Source: JBNJEL01 sp051745835 (GTDB lineage: Bacteria; Bacillota; Halanaerobiia; Halobacteroidales; Acetohalobiaceae). From it: a stretch of 25,400 nucleotides of DNA. The DNA is taken from assembly GCA_051745835.1 (NCBI GenBank), contig JBNJEL010000020.1:1-25400 (forward strand). Reading direction: 5' to 3'. The translations under genes and the position numbers were made by a program. The notes beneath the pieces are model-generated. The model was given only the letters and a program-made list of their open reading frames with translations. It searched no databases and was not told the DNA's origin. Below are positions 1-7,375 of this stretch, piece by piece (position 1 is the first letter of the stretch; the number at the start of each line of letters is the position of its first letter).

Positions 1-6
1 TTTCAG

Positions 7-66
7 AAGCGACATTAAATATACTAACACAGAACAAATAAATTGTCAAGAAAAAATTGCAATTAA
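7..66 (-). promoter_or_regulatory. Leftward sigma-A promoter, distal copy of a duplicated module
   Basis: Read on the minus strand, TTGACA (44-49) and TAGTAT (21-26) are separated by 17 nt, with a TG at the extended -10 position. An A/T-rich UP-like stretch lies upstream of the -35. Transcription would start near base 14 and leave the window to the left. The 60-nt block 7-66 matches block 156-215 in the same register. The gene it serves is not in the window; a stable-RNA operon is an inference. Confidence 0.75.
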
Positions 67-155
67 TTTTAGTCGCTCCATCGATTAACCAACTGCCAAT
101 TCAACTTAGTAATTATAGAGTATAAAGTTGTGGGCAGAAAATCGATATCTCTATT

Positions 156-215
156 AAGCAACATTCATTATATTAACATCTGATTCTACATCTGTCAAGG
201 AAAAATCACAATTAA
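156..215 (-). promoter_or_regulatory. Leftward sigma-A promoter, proximal copy of a duplicated module
   Basis: On the minus strand a perfect TTGACA (193-198) is followed after 17 nt by TAATAT (170-175), with an extended -10 TG. The block shares 20 of 23 bases with the copy at 7-66 from the UP-like region through the -35, and 11 of 14 bases just after the -10. It lies beyond the nifU terminator candidate, so it most likely belongs to the next transcription unit to the left rather than to nifU. Confidence 0.75.
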
Positions 216-226
216 ACTTAAATAAA

Positions 227-259
227 CAGAATGATCAGAGGATCAATAGTCCTCCGACC
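227..259 (-). terminator. Candidate terminator of the iscR-nifS-nifU operon
   Basis: The minus strand forms a 10-bp stem with two G-U pairs (arms 250-259 and 233-242, 7-nt loop), followed by an interrupted T-rich run. It lies 58 nt after the nifU stop. The stem is good and the U-tract is weak, so efficiency may be partial. Confidence 0.55.
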
Positions 260-316
260 ATTAACTTCATTATAATATAATTAATTTACATAATCTTTTT
301 TATATTTTAACTAAAC

Positions 317-727
317 TTAATGAGAATTAGGAGCATCTTGACAATGAGTACAATGATCATCATCCTCAATACCTAGATAATCATTAATTGCTTTCTGTAA
401 AGCATCTGCTGCCAAATTAGAACAGTGCATCTTTTCAGGTGGTAAGCCATCTAACTCCTCTGCTACCTGCTGATTACTTAATTCCTGCGCCTCCTCAAGC
501 GTCTTACCTTTAACCAATTCTGTAGTAATACTACTTGTAGCTACAGCTGCTCCACAACCAAAAGTTTTAAACTTAATATCTTCAATGACATTATCCTCTA
601 CTTTAATGAACATCTTCATAATATCACCACAAGTAGGATTACCTACTTCTCCTACTCCATCTGCATCTTCAATCTCTCCTACGTTACGAGGATTTTGAAA
701 GTGGTCCATCACTTTATCAGAATACAT
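317..727 (-). CDS. nifU: Iron-sulfur cluster assembly scaffold, NifU/IscU family
   Basis: A 136-residue scaffold on which Fe-S clusters are built from the persulfide sulfur delivered by the desulfurase encoded just upstream. The three IscU cluster cysteines are present: C33 in NPTCGD with D35, C58 in TFGCGAA, and C102 in MHCS next to H101. The protein is the single-domain IscU_N type and lacks the NFU and Fe2-type domains of long nitrogen-fixation NifU proteins. The C-terminus carries an extra HCTHC motif (H125, C126, H128, C129) absent from E. coli IscU; it could bind metal but its role is unknown. The start has a GGGAG site upstream. It is the last gene of iscR-nifS-nifU, 26 nt after nifS. 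No nitrogenase genes are nearby, so a housekeeping role is more likely. Confidence 0.93.
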   Translation of the reverse strand: MYSDKVMDHFQNPRNVGEIEDADGVGEVGNPTCGDIMKMFIKVEDNVIEDIKFKTFGCGAAVATSSITTELVKGKTLEEAQELSNQQVAEELDGLPPEKMHCSNLAADALQKAINDYLGIEDDDHCTHCQDAPNSH

Positions 728-753
728 TTTATCAACTCCCTTTAAATTCCAGA

Positions 754-1932
754 TTATTCTTCTTCTGACTGCTGATAAATTGGGGACATACTTCTTAATT
801 TATCTACAATTTCAGGTAACTTCTCTAATACATAATCAATCTCTTCTTCAGTATTATACTTACCTAAAGTCAATCGTAAAGAACCGTGAGCTATCTCATG
901 TGGAATATCCATCGCCAATAAAACATGAGAGGGATCTAATGAACCAGAAGTACAAGCTGAACCACTAGAAGCTGCAATTCCTTCTAAATCAAGATTTAAC
1001 AATAATGATTCACCTTCGATATAACGAATGCTTATATTAACATTCTGTGGTAATCGCTTGGTAGGATGTCCATTTAATTGCACTTCATCTATACTTTCGG
1101 TAATACCTGTAATTAATTTATCTCTTAATTTAATCAAACGCTTATTCTTCTCTTCTAACTCTTCTTCTGCTATTTCAGCTGCTTTTCCTAACCCGATAAT
1201 AGCTGGCACATTCTCAGTACTAGCTCGCAAACCGCGTTCTTGTGCTCCACCATGCATAAAGGAAGATATTTTAGTTCCCTTACGAATATAAATAGCTCCT
1301 ACTCCCTTAGGACCATTAAATTTATGAGCTGACAGAGTCAATAAGTCTACATTTAACTCATTAACATCAACCGGAATCGAACCTATAGCTTGTACAGCAT
1401 CAGTATGAAAGTAAACATCTTGATCAGCTAAAATCTCACCAATCTCTTTAATAGGCTGAATACTACCTACTTCATTATTAGCTAACATAATAGAAACTAA
1501 GATTGTATCTTCTCTAATAGCTTCTTTAACATCAGCCGAATCAACCAGGCCATCTTCATTTACTGGGAGATAAGTTACATCAAAATTATGATACTCTTCT
1601 AAATATTCACATGGTTCTAAAACAGCATGATGTTCGATCGTAGTAGTTATAATATGTTTACCTTGATTTCGATTCTCCATAGCAATTCCTTTAATAGCTA
1701 AATTATCCGCTTCTGTACCACCGCTAGTAAAGATAATCTCTTCAGCACTATCTGCTCCAACTAACTTTGCTACTTGCTCTCTTGCTTCATCTACTTGTTG
1801 TCTAGTCTCCCGACCAAATGAATGAACACTAGACGCATTACCAAATTTATTATTAAAATAAGGTTGCATTGCTTTCACAACTTCTGGATCTGTCGGTGTT
1901 GTAGCTGCATTATCTAGATATACACGTTCCAT
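754..1932 (-). CDS. nifS: Cysteine desulfurase, NifS/IscS family
   Basis: A 392-residue PLP-dependent enzyme that converts cysteine to alanine and passes the sulfur as a persulfide to NifU and other acceptors. Seen in the sequence: the PLP lysine K204 in SAHKFNGPKG, the PLP-stacking histidine in EHHAVLEP (residues 100-107), D178 in HTDAVQ, and the catalytic C327 in SSGSACTSGS. The long mobile loop around C327 marks group I (NifS/IscS) rather than SufS. Length is normal for the family. It sits between iscR (22 nt upstream) and nifU, so the operon pairs regulator, sulfur donor and scaffold. Unlike B. subtilis, no mnmA/trmU follows, so supply of sulfur for tRNA thiolation cannot be judged from this context. 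Confidence 0.95.
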   Translation of the reverse strand: MERVYLDNAATTPTDPEVVKAMQPYFNNKFGNASSVHSFGRETRQQVDEAREQVAKLVGADSAEEIIFTSGGTEADNLAIKGIAMENRNQGKHIITTTIEHHAVLEPCEYLEEYHNFDVTYLPVNEDGLVDSADVKEAIREDTILVSIMLANNEVGSIQPIKEIGEILADQDVYFHTDAVQAIGSIPVDVNELNVDLLTLSAHKFNGPKGVGAIYIRKGTKISSFMHGGAQERGLRASTENVPAIIGLGKAAEIAEEELEEKNKRLIKLRDKLITGITESIDEVQLNGHPTKRLPQNVNISIRYIEGESLLLNLDLEGIAASSGSACTSGSLDPSHVLLAMDIPHEIAHGSLRLTLGKYNTEEEIDYVLEKLPEIVDKLRSMSPIYQQSEEE

Positions 1933-1954
1933 CTAATTGACCCTCCCTAATCTA

Positions 1955-2410
1955 TTAAATGTGATATGAGTAACCATGCTGTCCATCTTCTTGTTTAGAA
2001 TTAATCGCTTCCTGACGTAAATCCTCTAAAGTAATAGATTCTAATACTTCATTAATACTACTTTGTAACTTCTTCCAAATTAATTGAGTAATGCAATCTC
2101 CGCTATTCTTACAATTATATTCAGAATCACCAACACATTCTGAAGGAGCTATTGGCCCTTCTAATTCTCTAATAATATCTCCTACTGTAATCTCTGCTGG
2201 TTCTTTAGCCAACAGATATCCACCATGTGCTCCGCGAACACTATTAACCAAACCAGCTTTTCTTAATACTGCAATTAACTGTTCTAGATAGTGTTCAGAA
2301 ATATCCTGGCGCTTAGCTATACGATGTAAAGGAATAGCACTATCTCCATAATGAAGAGCTAAATCAACCATTGCTTTAACACCATATCGTCCTTTAGTTG
2401 ATAGTTTCAT
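1955..2410 (-). CDS. iscR: Rrf2-family transcriptional regulator, IscR-like
   Basis: A 151-residue Rrf2 repressor with an N-terminal winged helix-turn-helix (about residues 1-75, including the Rrf2 signature SEHYLEQL and the wing RGAHGGYLL). Three cysteines, C92, C100 and C106, lie where IscR proteins ligate a [2Fe-2S] cluster; their spacing is C-X7-C-X5-C against C-X5-C-X5-C in E. coli IscR. The related Bacillus CymR lacks this cysteine set, so Fe-S sensing is the better reading. It is first in the operon with nifS and nifU and presumably represses its own promoter when cluster supply is sufficient. The ATG follows an AAGGAGG site. I could not find a convincing classical IscR palindrome at the promoter. 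Confidence 0.9.
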   Translation of the reverse strand: MKLSTKGRYGVKAMVDLALHYGDSAIPLHRIAKRQDISEHYLEQLIAVLRKAGLVNSVRGAHGGYLLAKEPAEITVGDIIRELEGPIAPSECVGDSEYNCKNSGDCITQLIWKKLQSSINEVLESITLEDLRQEAINSKQEDGQHGYSYHI

Positions 2411-2455
2411 CTAATCCTCCTTAATCCCGAGTGTTCTGGTTGGTTTTCTAGATTT

Positions 2456-2484
2456 ATATTAACATAAGTTCTTTCCTTTGTCAA
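2456..2484 (-). promoter_or_regulatory. Promoter of iscR-nifS-nifU
   Basis: On the minus strand TTGACA (2479-2484), a 17-nt spacer ending in the extended -10 TG, then TAATAT (2456-2461). It lies 46 nt before the iscR start. The short leader contains no clear hairpin or obvious operator palindrome. The rest of the 2411-2545 gap is A/T-rich, with no strong terminator for yigZ. Confidence 0.85.
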
Positions 2485-2545
2485 TATATCTAAAGTAAAA
2501 TCATAAAAAATATAATTATTACTAATAAATTATGTAAACTTTAAT

Positions 2546-3172
2546 TTAAATAAAGCTCTCCTCTACTTCTTTATACTCTGCTTGACCACTAGTTATATCT
2601 ACTACCTCTTCTTTAAGTGTAGTAATTAAACTTGGCTTTAAAGCTGCAATGATCTTAGCTCCTTGATTATTATAACCTATATCCTCAATTTTACTTTTCC
2701 TACTTTCTAAATTATTAATAACCTCTCCTACTAAGTCATAGGGAACTGCAATCTCTACTACTAAATAACGCTCTCTCTCCTCTATTCCTGCTTTCTGAAT
2801 AACATCACGAGCTACTCCACCATAAGCTCGAATCAGACCGCCAATACCGTGCTTCTCTCCGCCAAAATAACGAGTTACAACAATAACAGCATTGGTAATC
2901 CCTGCTCCTTCAATTGCCTGTAAAACTGGTGGTCCAGACGATCCAGCCGGTTCTCCATCATCATTTGCTCTTGTTACTGCTTGATCTCCTAAACCAACTT
3001 TAAAAGCATAGACATTATGAGTAGCATCCGCATACTCTGCTGAGGTTTCTTCAATAAATTCTTCTGCTGCTGTATCGGATTGAACATTAGCAATTGAAGC
3101 AATAAATTTACATTCTTTAATCTTAGTTTGAATGCGATAATTTTGACTAATCGTCTGATACTTATCTTCCAC
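2546..3172 (-). CDS. YigZ/IMPACT family protein (UPF0029)
   Basis: A 208-residue member of the YigZ/YvyE family. The N-terminal UPF0029/Impact domain (about residues 15-125) has the conserved segments ATHNVYAFKVG, DDGEPAGSSGPP and VVTRYFGGEKHGIGGLIRAYG. A C-terminal DUF1949 ferredoxin-like domain fills residues 140-205. Bacterial members are of uncertain function; the eukaryotic relative IMPACT regulates translation through GCN1. The start codon is GTG, after a GGGGAG site. It lies 49 nt after rarA and is probably co-transcribed with it. No terminator separates it cleanly from the isc operon, which has its own strong promoter. Confidence 0.9.
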   Translation of the reverse strand: MEDKYQTISQNYRIQTKIKECKFIASIANVQSDTAAEEFIEETSAEYADATHNVYAFKVGLGDQAVTRANDDGEPAGSSGPPVLQAIEGAGITNAVIVVTRYFGGEKHGIGGLIRAYGGVARDVIQKAGIEERERYLVVEIAVPYDLVGEVINNLESRKSKIEDIGYNNQGAKIIAALKPSLITTLKEEVVDITSGQAEYKEVEESFI

Positions 3173-3221
3173 TACTAATCACTCCCCTAATCCAGCCAAG
3201 TGCGGATCTCTAAAATTTATC

Positions 3222-4547
3222 CTAATTATCTTTTCCTTTTAAATCAGCTAAAAACTCTTCTATCTGCTGCTCATAGCCTTGCTGACTAGGCTGATAAAAC
3301 TTAACATCTGTCAACTCATCAGGTAAATACTGTTGGGCTACATAGTTTTGCTCATAATCATGAGCATACTTATAATTAGCACCATTACCTAACTTGCTTG
3401 CCCCTTGGTAATGTTTATCCTTAAGATGATTAGGAACACCAGAAATACTTTTAGCTTCTACTGCAGCTAAAGCCTGATCAATCCCTTTAATCATAGCGTT
3501 ACTCTTAGGAGCAGTAGCTACATAGACAGCAGCTTGAGCTAACGGTATTCTCGCTTCTGGTAGCCCAAGATACTCAACAGCCCGTGCTGTATTAACTGCT
3601 ACTATTAGCGCCTGCGGATCAGCATTTCCCACATCTTCAGCAGCATGAACGATAATCCGGCGGGCTATAAATTGTGGATCTTCACCTGCTTTAATCATAC
3701 GTGCCAGCCAATATAAAGTAGCATCAGGATCAGAACCACGCATACTCTTAACAAAAGCTGAGATAGTATCATAGTGATTATCGCCACTTTGATCATAATT
3801 TAAACTTCGCTCTTGAATCGACTCTTCTGCCACCTCTAAAGTAATCTCTTTGACTCCCGTATTATTAGCCGGAGTGGTTAAAACAGCTAATTCTAAAGCA
3901 TTTAAAGCTACGCGTGCATCACCATCTGATACTTCTGCCAAATGCTCTAAAGCAGACTCAGTTAAATCTACATTATACTTACCTAATCCTTTCTCTTCAT
4001 CTTCTAAGGCATTCCAAATAACCTGCTTAATCTCCTCCGTGGTTAACAACTGTAATTGAAAGACTCTAGAACGCGAAACCAATGGTGAATTGACTTCAAA
4101 GTAAGGATTCTCAGTAGTAGCCCCAATCAAAGTAATTGTTCCCTTTTCTACTGCCGGAAGTAAAGCATCCTGTTGCGATTTATTAAATCTATGTATCTCA
4201 TCAATAAAAAGTATCGTTTCTGTCTGGTACATCCGCTTTCTTTCCTGTGCTTGCTCGATAATCTCACGAATATCTTGAATTCCAGAAGTAACAGCATTTA
4301 ATCTATTAAATTCGGAACTAGTTTGCTGGGCAATAATCATAGCTAAGGTAGTCTTGCCTGTACCTGGCGGGCCATAAAGAATTATCGACTGTAACCGATC
4401 AGCTTCAATAGCCCGTCGTAGTAACTTATTTTTACCTACAATTTCTTCCTGCCCCACAAACTCTTCTAAAGTAGTAGGGCGCATTCTATCAGCTAACGGT
4501 GCAGAAGCTTCTAACTTTTCTTGATTTCCATGAGTAAAGAGATCCAT
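3222..4547 (-). CDS. rarA: Replication-associated recombination protein A, AAA+ ATPase
   Basis: A 441-residue AAA+ ATPase of the RarA/MgsA/WRNIP1 family, which acts at stalled replication forks and is related to clamp-loader subunits. Visible motifs are Walker A GPPGTGKT (59-66), Walker B LFIDEIHRFN (around 113-122), sensor 1 in TLIGATTENPYF, and the arginine finger region SPLVSRSRVF. The C-terminal half holds the tetramerisation region typical of the family (MIKAGEDPQFIARRI and following). Length is normal. The same gene precedes the Rrf2 regulator and cysteine desulfurase in B. subtilis, so the neighbourhood is conserved. A terminator lies directly upstream, so the gene needs read-through or its own promoter; only a weak candidate is visible. 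Confidence 0.95.
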   Translation of the reverse strand: MDLFTHGNQEKLEASAPLADRMRPTTLEEFVGQEEIVGKNKLLRRAIEADRLQSIILYGPPGTGKTTLAMIIAQQTSSEFNRLNAVTSGIQDIREIIEQAQERKRMYQTETILFIDEIHRFNKSQQDALLPAVEKGTITLIGATTENPYFEVNSPLVSRSRVFQLQLLTTEEIKQVIWNALEDEEKGLGKYNVDLTESALEHLAEVSDGDARVALNALELAVLTTPANNTGVKEITLEVAEESIQERSLNYDQSGDNHYDTISAFVKSMRGSDPDATLYWLARMIKAGEDPQFIARRIIVHAAEDVGNADPQALIVAVNTARAVEYLGLPEARIPLAQAAVYVATAPKSNAMIKGIDQALAAVEAKSISGVPNHLKDKHYQGASKLGNGANYKYAHDYEQNYVAQQYLPDELTDVKFYQPSQQGYEQQIEEFLADLKGKDN

Positions 4548-4578
4548 TCTTCATCTTACCCCCAAAATTAATTAAAAA

Positions 4579-4584
4579 ATTATA
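4579..4584 (-). promoter_or_regulatory. Weak candidate -10 box for rarA
   Basis: A perfect TATAAT lies 32 nt before the rarA start on the minus strand, but the matching -35 would be a poor AATCAC inside the preceding terminator stem, and no extended -10 TG is present. It is listed because the upstream terminator implies rarA needs a promoter nearby. Confidence 0.3.
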
Positions 4585-4592
4585 ACCAAATT

Positions 4593-4625
4593 AAAAAAAG
4601 AGTGATTATTATTCAATCACTCTTT
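4593..4625 (-). terminator. Rho-independent terminator overlapping the 5-FCL stop codon
   Basis: A perfect 11-bp stem (arms 4615-4625 and 4597-4607) with a 7-nt loop is followed on the minus strand by an uninterrupted T run. The TAA stop of the cyclo-ligase gene (4609-4611) lies in the loop, so the last codons are part of the hairpin. Confidence 0.9.
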
Positions 4626-5196
4626 GCTCAGTTAATACTTTGTCAACCGGTAAGTCATGTTCATCAGTAATCACTTGGTCTACTATTTGAATTTCAAAAG
4701 CAAGAGCTACTCGATCAACAGTATCATCTAATTTAGCAGAAAAACGATCATAATAACCACCGCCGTAACCTAAACGATTACAATCTTCGTCAAATCCTAC
4801 TCCCGGAACAATTACTAAATCTAACTCATCATAATCAACCGGACGTAAATACTCATCCTTTGGCTCTAAGATACCATAAGTTCCTTCTTCTAACTCTTGA
4901 TCATAATCTTTAAGCTCAGATAAAAGTAGTGATCTATCCTCAACTTGACTAATTGGAATTACTACTCGCTTACCTGAATTTAAGACCTCTTTAATCATAA
5001 ACTCAGTCTTCACTTCATTTCTAAAGTCGATATAAAACATAACTACTTCTGCGGCTTGAAACTCTTCTAAATCAAATAGTTCGCGTTTAATATCCATACT
5101 CTTATGTAATACCTCTTTATCAGTTAAGCGCTGTCGATAATTTAATACTCGCTCTCTTTGCTCCTCTTTAGGTGATTGAGCTTCATCCTTTGACAT
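4609..5196 (-). CDS. 5-formyltetrahydrofolate cyclo-ligase
   Basis: A 195-residue enzyme of the 5-FCL (MTHFS/YgfA/YqgN) family, which uses ATP to convert 5-formyl-THF into 5,10-methenyl-THF and so returns a storage folate to one-carbon metabolism. The family signature is clear near residues 131-152: PGVGFD followed by NRLGYGGGYYDRF. The N-terminal basic helix with RQRL and the FRNEVKTE region also fit. Length is normal. It is transcribed from its own promoter immediately after a 6S-like RNA. The 6S RNA-cyclo-ligase pairing (ssrS-ygfA) is well known in proteobacteria, and its presence here is notable. The ATG follows GAGGAGTG, and the gene ends within its own terminator. Confidence 0.92.
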   Translation of the reverse strand: MSKDEAQSPKEEQRERVLNYRQRLTDKEVLHKSMDIKRELFDLEEFQAAEVVMFYIDFRNEVKTEFMIKEVLNSGKRVVIPISQVEDRSLLLSELKDYDQELEEGTYGILEPKDEYLRPVDYDELDLVIVPGVGFDEDCNRLGYGGGYYDRFSAKLDDTVDRVALAFEIQIVDQVITDEHDLPVDKVLTEQRVIE

Positions 5197-5235
5197 CTAA
5201 TCACTCCTCATTTTAGCTTAAATACTTTTATACCA

Positions 5236-5265
5236 ATAATATCAAATCAAATTATCAGTTGTCAA
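5236..5265 (-). promoter_or_regulatory. Promoter of the 5-FCL gene
   Basis: TTGACA (5260-5265), an 18-nt spacer ending in an extended -10 TG, and TATTAT (5236-5241) on the minus strand. The -35 begins just after the U-tract of the upstream RNA terminator, so the two units are packed end to end. Confidence 0.8.
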
Positions 5266-5301
5266 TAAAAAAGCCTAGTCCTTGCTATAAGAACTAGGCT
5301 T
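5266..5301 (-). terminator. Terminator of the 6S-like RNA
   Basis: A 12-bp stem with one G-U pair (arms 5289-5300 and 5272-5283), a 5-nt loop, and a run of T on the minus strand. It ends the small RNA unit and insulates the cyclo-ligase gene. Confidence 0.92.
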
Positions 5302-5496
5302 GAAATCTGAATATCCACCGTGCCGCCGGAAAGTATATTTTTGCTCTTATTTATCAAGTGGGTGCCCTCCCATCTGATTTATAGGTCCACTCTTTGGAGG
5401 CATCTACGCCACAGATGGAGACCAGGCTCCCTTGCTATTGGTGTTGGGCAAAATATAAATTCCTTCACGTACACGGTAGAATAAATTTTATTTACT
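5302..5496 (-). ncRNA. ssrS: Probable 6S RNA
   Basis: A non-coding unit of about 190 nt between aspS and the cyclo-ligase gene, with its own promoter and terminator. The 5' and 3' parts pair to form a closing stem (UCUACCGUG with CACGGUGGA), then GGAA with UUCC, then a 10-bp stem (UAUAUUUUGC with GCAAAAAUAUA, one bulge). The middle folds into a long irregular rod with an AUCUG/CAGAU helix and G/C-rich bulged parts. Size, rod-like fold with an internal open region, and position all fit 6S RNA, which binds the housekeeping RNA polymerase holoenzyme in stationary phase. In B. subtilis, 6S-1 (bsrA) lies in the corresponding place near aspS. The exact ends are estimates, and I identified it by context and fold rather than a conserved sequence signature. 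Confidence 0.72.
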
Positions 5497-5502
5497 AACT
5501 AA

Positions 5503-5531
5503 ATATTATCATAATTAACTCTTTTTTGCAA
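5503..5531 (-). promoter_or_regulatory. Promoter of the 6S-like RNA
   Basis: TTGCAA (5526-5531), a 17-nt spacer ending in an extended -10 TG, and TAATAT (5503-5508) on the minus strand, placing the start near base 5496. It lies between the aspS stop and the RNA, so the RNA can be made independently of aspS. Confidence 0.75.
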
Positions 5532-5566
5532 CTAGTAAAAAGTTCTAACAATCAAATAGAGAATAA

Positions 5567-7363
5567 TTAATCTAATTCATTTGCTTCTTCATCTATAATT
5601 GATAGATTAAGTTCTTCTAATTGCTTATCGTCCACTTCTGATGGTGCCTTAGTTAATAGACAGGTAGCATTCTGTGTCTTAGGGAAAGCTATTACATCAC
5701 GAATAGTATCTAATCCACCTAATAACATTACTAACCGGTCTAAACCGAAGGCAATTCCACCATGCGGCGGAGTACCATATTCGAAAGCTTCCAGTAAGAA
5801 ACCAAACTTCTCATCTATCTCTTCTTCATCTAAATCAAGTAATTCAAAAATTTGCTGCTGTAAATCACGATCATGAATTCTAATGCTGCCCCCGCCGATC
5901 TCAATTCCATTCAAAACTAAATCATAAGCCTTAGCCTTAACTTCAGTTGGATCACTCTCTAATAATTCAATATCTTCATCCTGCGGTGCTGTAAATGGAT
6001 GGTGTAGCGAAACTAATCTATCGGCTTCTTCATCTTCTTCTAAGAGTGGGAAATCAGTAATCCAGACAAAGTTAAATTCATCTTCATCAATTAAATCCAA
6101 TCGCTCAGCTAACTCTAATCTTAAATGTCCTAAAGCAGCAGCTACTACTTTTGGCTGATCAGCTACAAATAATAGAAGATCTCCTTCCTCGGCTGCTAGC
6201 TCTTCTTTAATAGCACTTAACTCTTTATCACTTAAGAACTTGCTAATTGGAGATGAGATACCATCCTCTCTAAAGGCAATCCAAGCTAAACCTTGAGCAC
6301 CATAAGTACTTACGTAATCAGTTAATTCATCCATATCCTTACGAGAGAAATCTGCACAACCTTTAGCATTAATACCTTTTACTTCACCGCCATTAGCTAC
6401 TGTACCGCTAAAGACATTAAACTCTGAATCAGCAACTATATCCGAAATATCAACTAACTCTAAACCAAATCTCAAGTCCGGACGGTCAGAACCAAAACGA
6501 TCCATCGCTTCTTGGTAACTCATACGTGAAAACTCTGTTGGAGCTTCTAAATCAGCTTTAGTAAAGATCTCCTTAATCATACCTTCTACTAAAGAGATAA
6601 TATCTTCTTCATCAACAAAGGACATCTCCATATCTATCTGCGTAAATTCTGGCTGTCTATCAGCTCGTAAATCTTCATCTCTAAAACATCTTGTAATCTG
6701 ATAATAACGCTCCATACCTGACACCATCAATAACTGTTTAAATAACTGTGGCGACTGCGGTAAAGCATAAAACTTACCATTATTAACTCGACTAGGAACT
6801 AAGTAATCCCGAGCTCCCTCTGGAGTACTCTTAGTTAACATTGGCGTTTCAATCTCTAAGAAGTCCTGATCATCTAAGTAATTTCTAACTGCCTGCTTAA
6901 CCTGATGTCTTAAGATCATATTCTGCTGCATATTTGGTCTTCTTAAATCCAGATATCTATACTTTAAACGCAAATCCTCGCCTGCTTCTGCATCTTCAGC
7001 AATCTGAATCGGTGGTGTATCAGCTTGATTAAGTATCTTTAACTCCTTAACATTAACTTCTACTTCACCGGTAGCAAGATCAGGATTGATCGTTCCTTCA
7101 GGTCTCTTAGCTACTTCACCTTTAATTGCAATAACATACTCTTTTCTTAAATCTTCAGCTTTTTGAAAGGCTTCTTTAGCCTCTTGCGGACTAAAGACTA
7201 CCTGAACTAATCCAAATCTATCTCTTAAATCAGCAAAGATTAATCCCCCGTGATCCCGGCGGCGCTGTATCCAACCCATTAAGGTTACTTCTTCTCCAAT
7301 CTGTTGACTACTTAAATCTCCACAATAATAACTTCTCTGCAATTTTTTATCCTCCATCACCAT
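5567..7363 (-). CDS. aspS: Aspartyl-tRNA synthetase (bacterial type)
   Basis: Class II synthetase that charges tRNA(Asp). Order of domains: N-terminal OB anticodon-binding fold (about residues 10-115), catalytic core with motif 1 (FLEIETPMLTKSTPEGARDY), motif 2 (FRDEDLRADRQPEFTQ) and motif 3 (GLDRLVMLL, about 540-548), with the bacterial GAD insertion between motifs 2 and 3. Length is normal for the bacterial type. The anticodon domain reads RRRDHGG; a histidine at this place is associated with non-discriminating AspRS enzymes that also charge tRNA(Asn), an inference here. The AGGAGG site fits the ATG at 7357 better than the ATG at 7363, so the true protein may be two residues shorter (596 aa). 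It follows hisS by 12 nt. Confidence 0.97.
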   Translation of the reverse strand: MVMEDKKLQRSYYCGDLSSQQIGEEVTLMGWIQRRRDHGGLIFADLRDRFGLVQVVFSPQEAKEAFQKAEDLRKEYVIAIKGEVAKRPEGTINPDLATGEVEVNVKELKILNQADTPPIQIAEDAEAGEDLRLKYRYLDLRRPNMQQNMILRHQVKQAVRNYLDDQDFLEIETPMLTKSTPEGARDYLVPSRVNNGKFYALPQSPQLFKQLLMVSGMERYYQITRCFRDEDLRADRQPEFTQIDMEMSFVDEEDIISLVEGMIKEIFTKADLEAPTEFSRMSYQEAMDRFGSDRPDLRFGLELVDISDIVADSEFNVFSGTVANGGEVKGINAKGCADFSRKDMDELTDYVSTYGAQGLAWIAFREDGISSPISKFLSDKELSAIKEELAAEEGDLLLFVADQPKVVAAALGHLRLELAERLDLIDEDEFNFVWITDFPLLEEDEEADRLVSLHHPFTAPQDEDIELLESDPTEVKAKAYDLVLNGIEIGGGSIRIHDRDLQQQIFELLDLDEEEIDEKFGFLLEAFEYGTPPHGGIAFGLDRLVMLLGGLDTIRDVIAFPKTQNATCLLTKAPSEVDDKQLEELNLSIIDEEANELD

Positions 7364-7375
7364 TACCTCCTAAGC

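Noticed and set aside
780..1291. Two plus-strand open frames (780-968 and 1028-1291)
   Set aside because: They lie wholly inside nifS on the other strand, have no ribosome site or recognisable domain, and are antisense shadows.
2091..2291. Plus-strand open frame within iscR
   Set aside because: It is antisense to a well-supported gene and its translation resembles no family.
2456..2491. Imperfect palindrome (ATATTGAC and GTTAATAT) at the iscR promoter as an IscR operator
   Set aside because: The half-sites are mostly the -35 and -10 boxes themselves, and GTTAATAT also occurs at the promoter at 170-198, which has no link to IscR.
5302..5496. SRP RNA, tmRNA or a riboswitch as the identity of the structured RNA
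   Set aside because: No SRP domain IV loop motif or tmRNA tRNA-like ends were seen, and the RNA has its own terminator before the next gene's promoter, which argues against a leader riboswitch.
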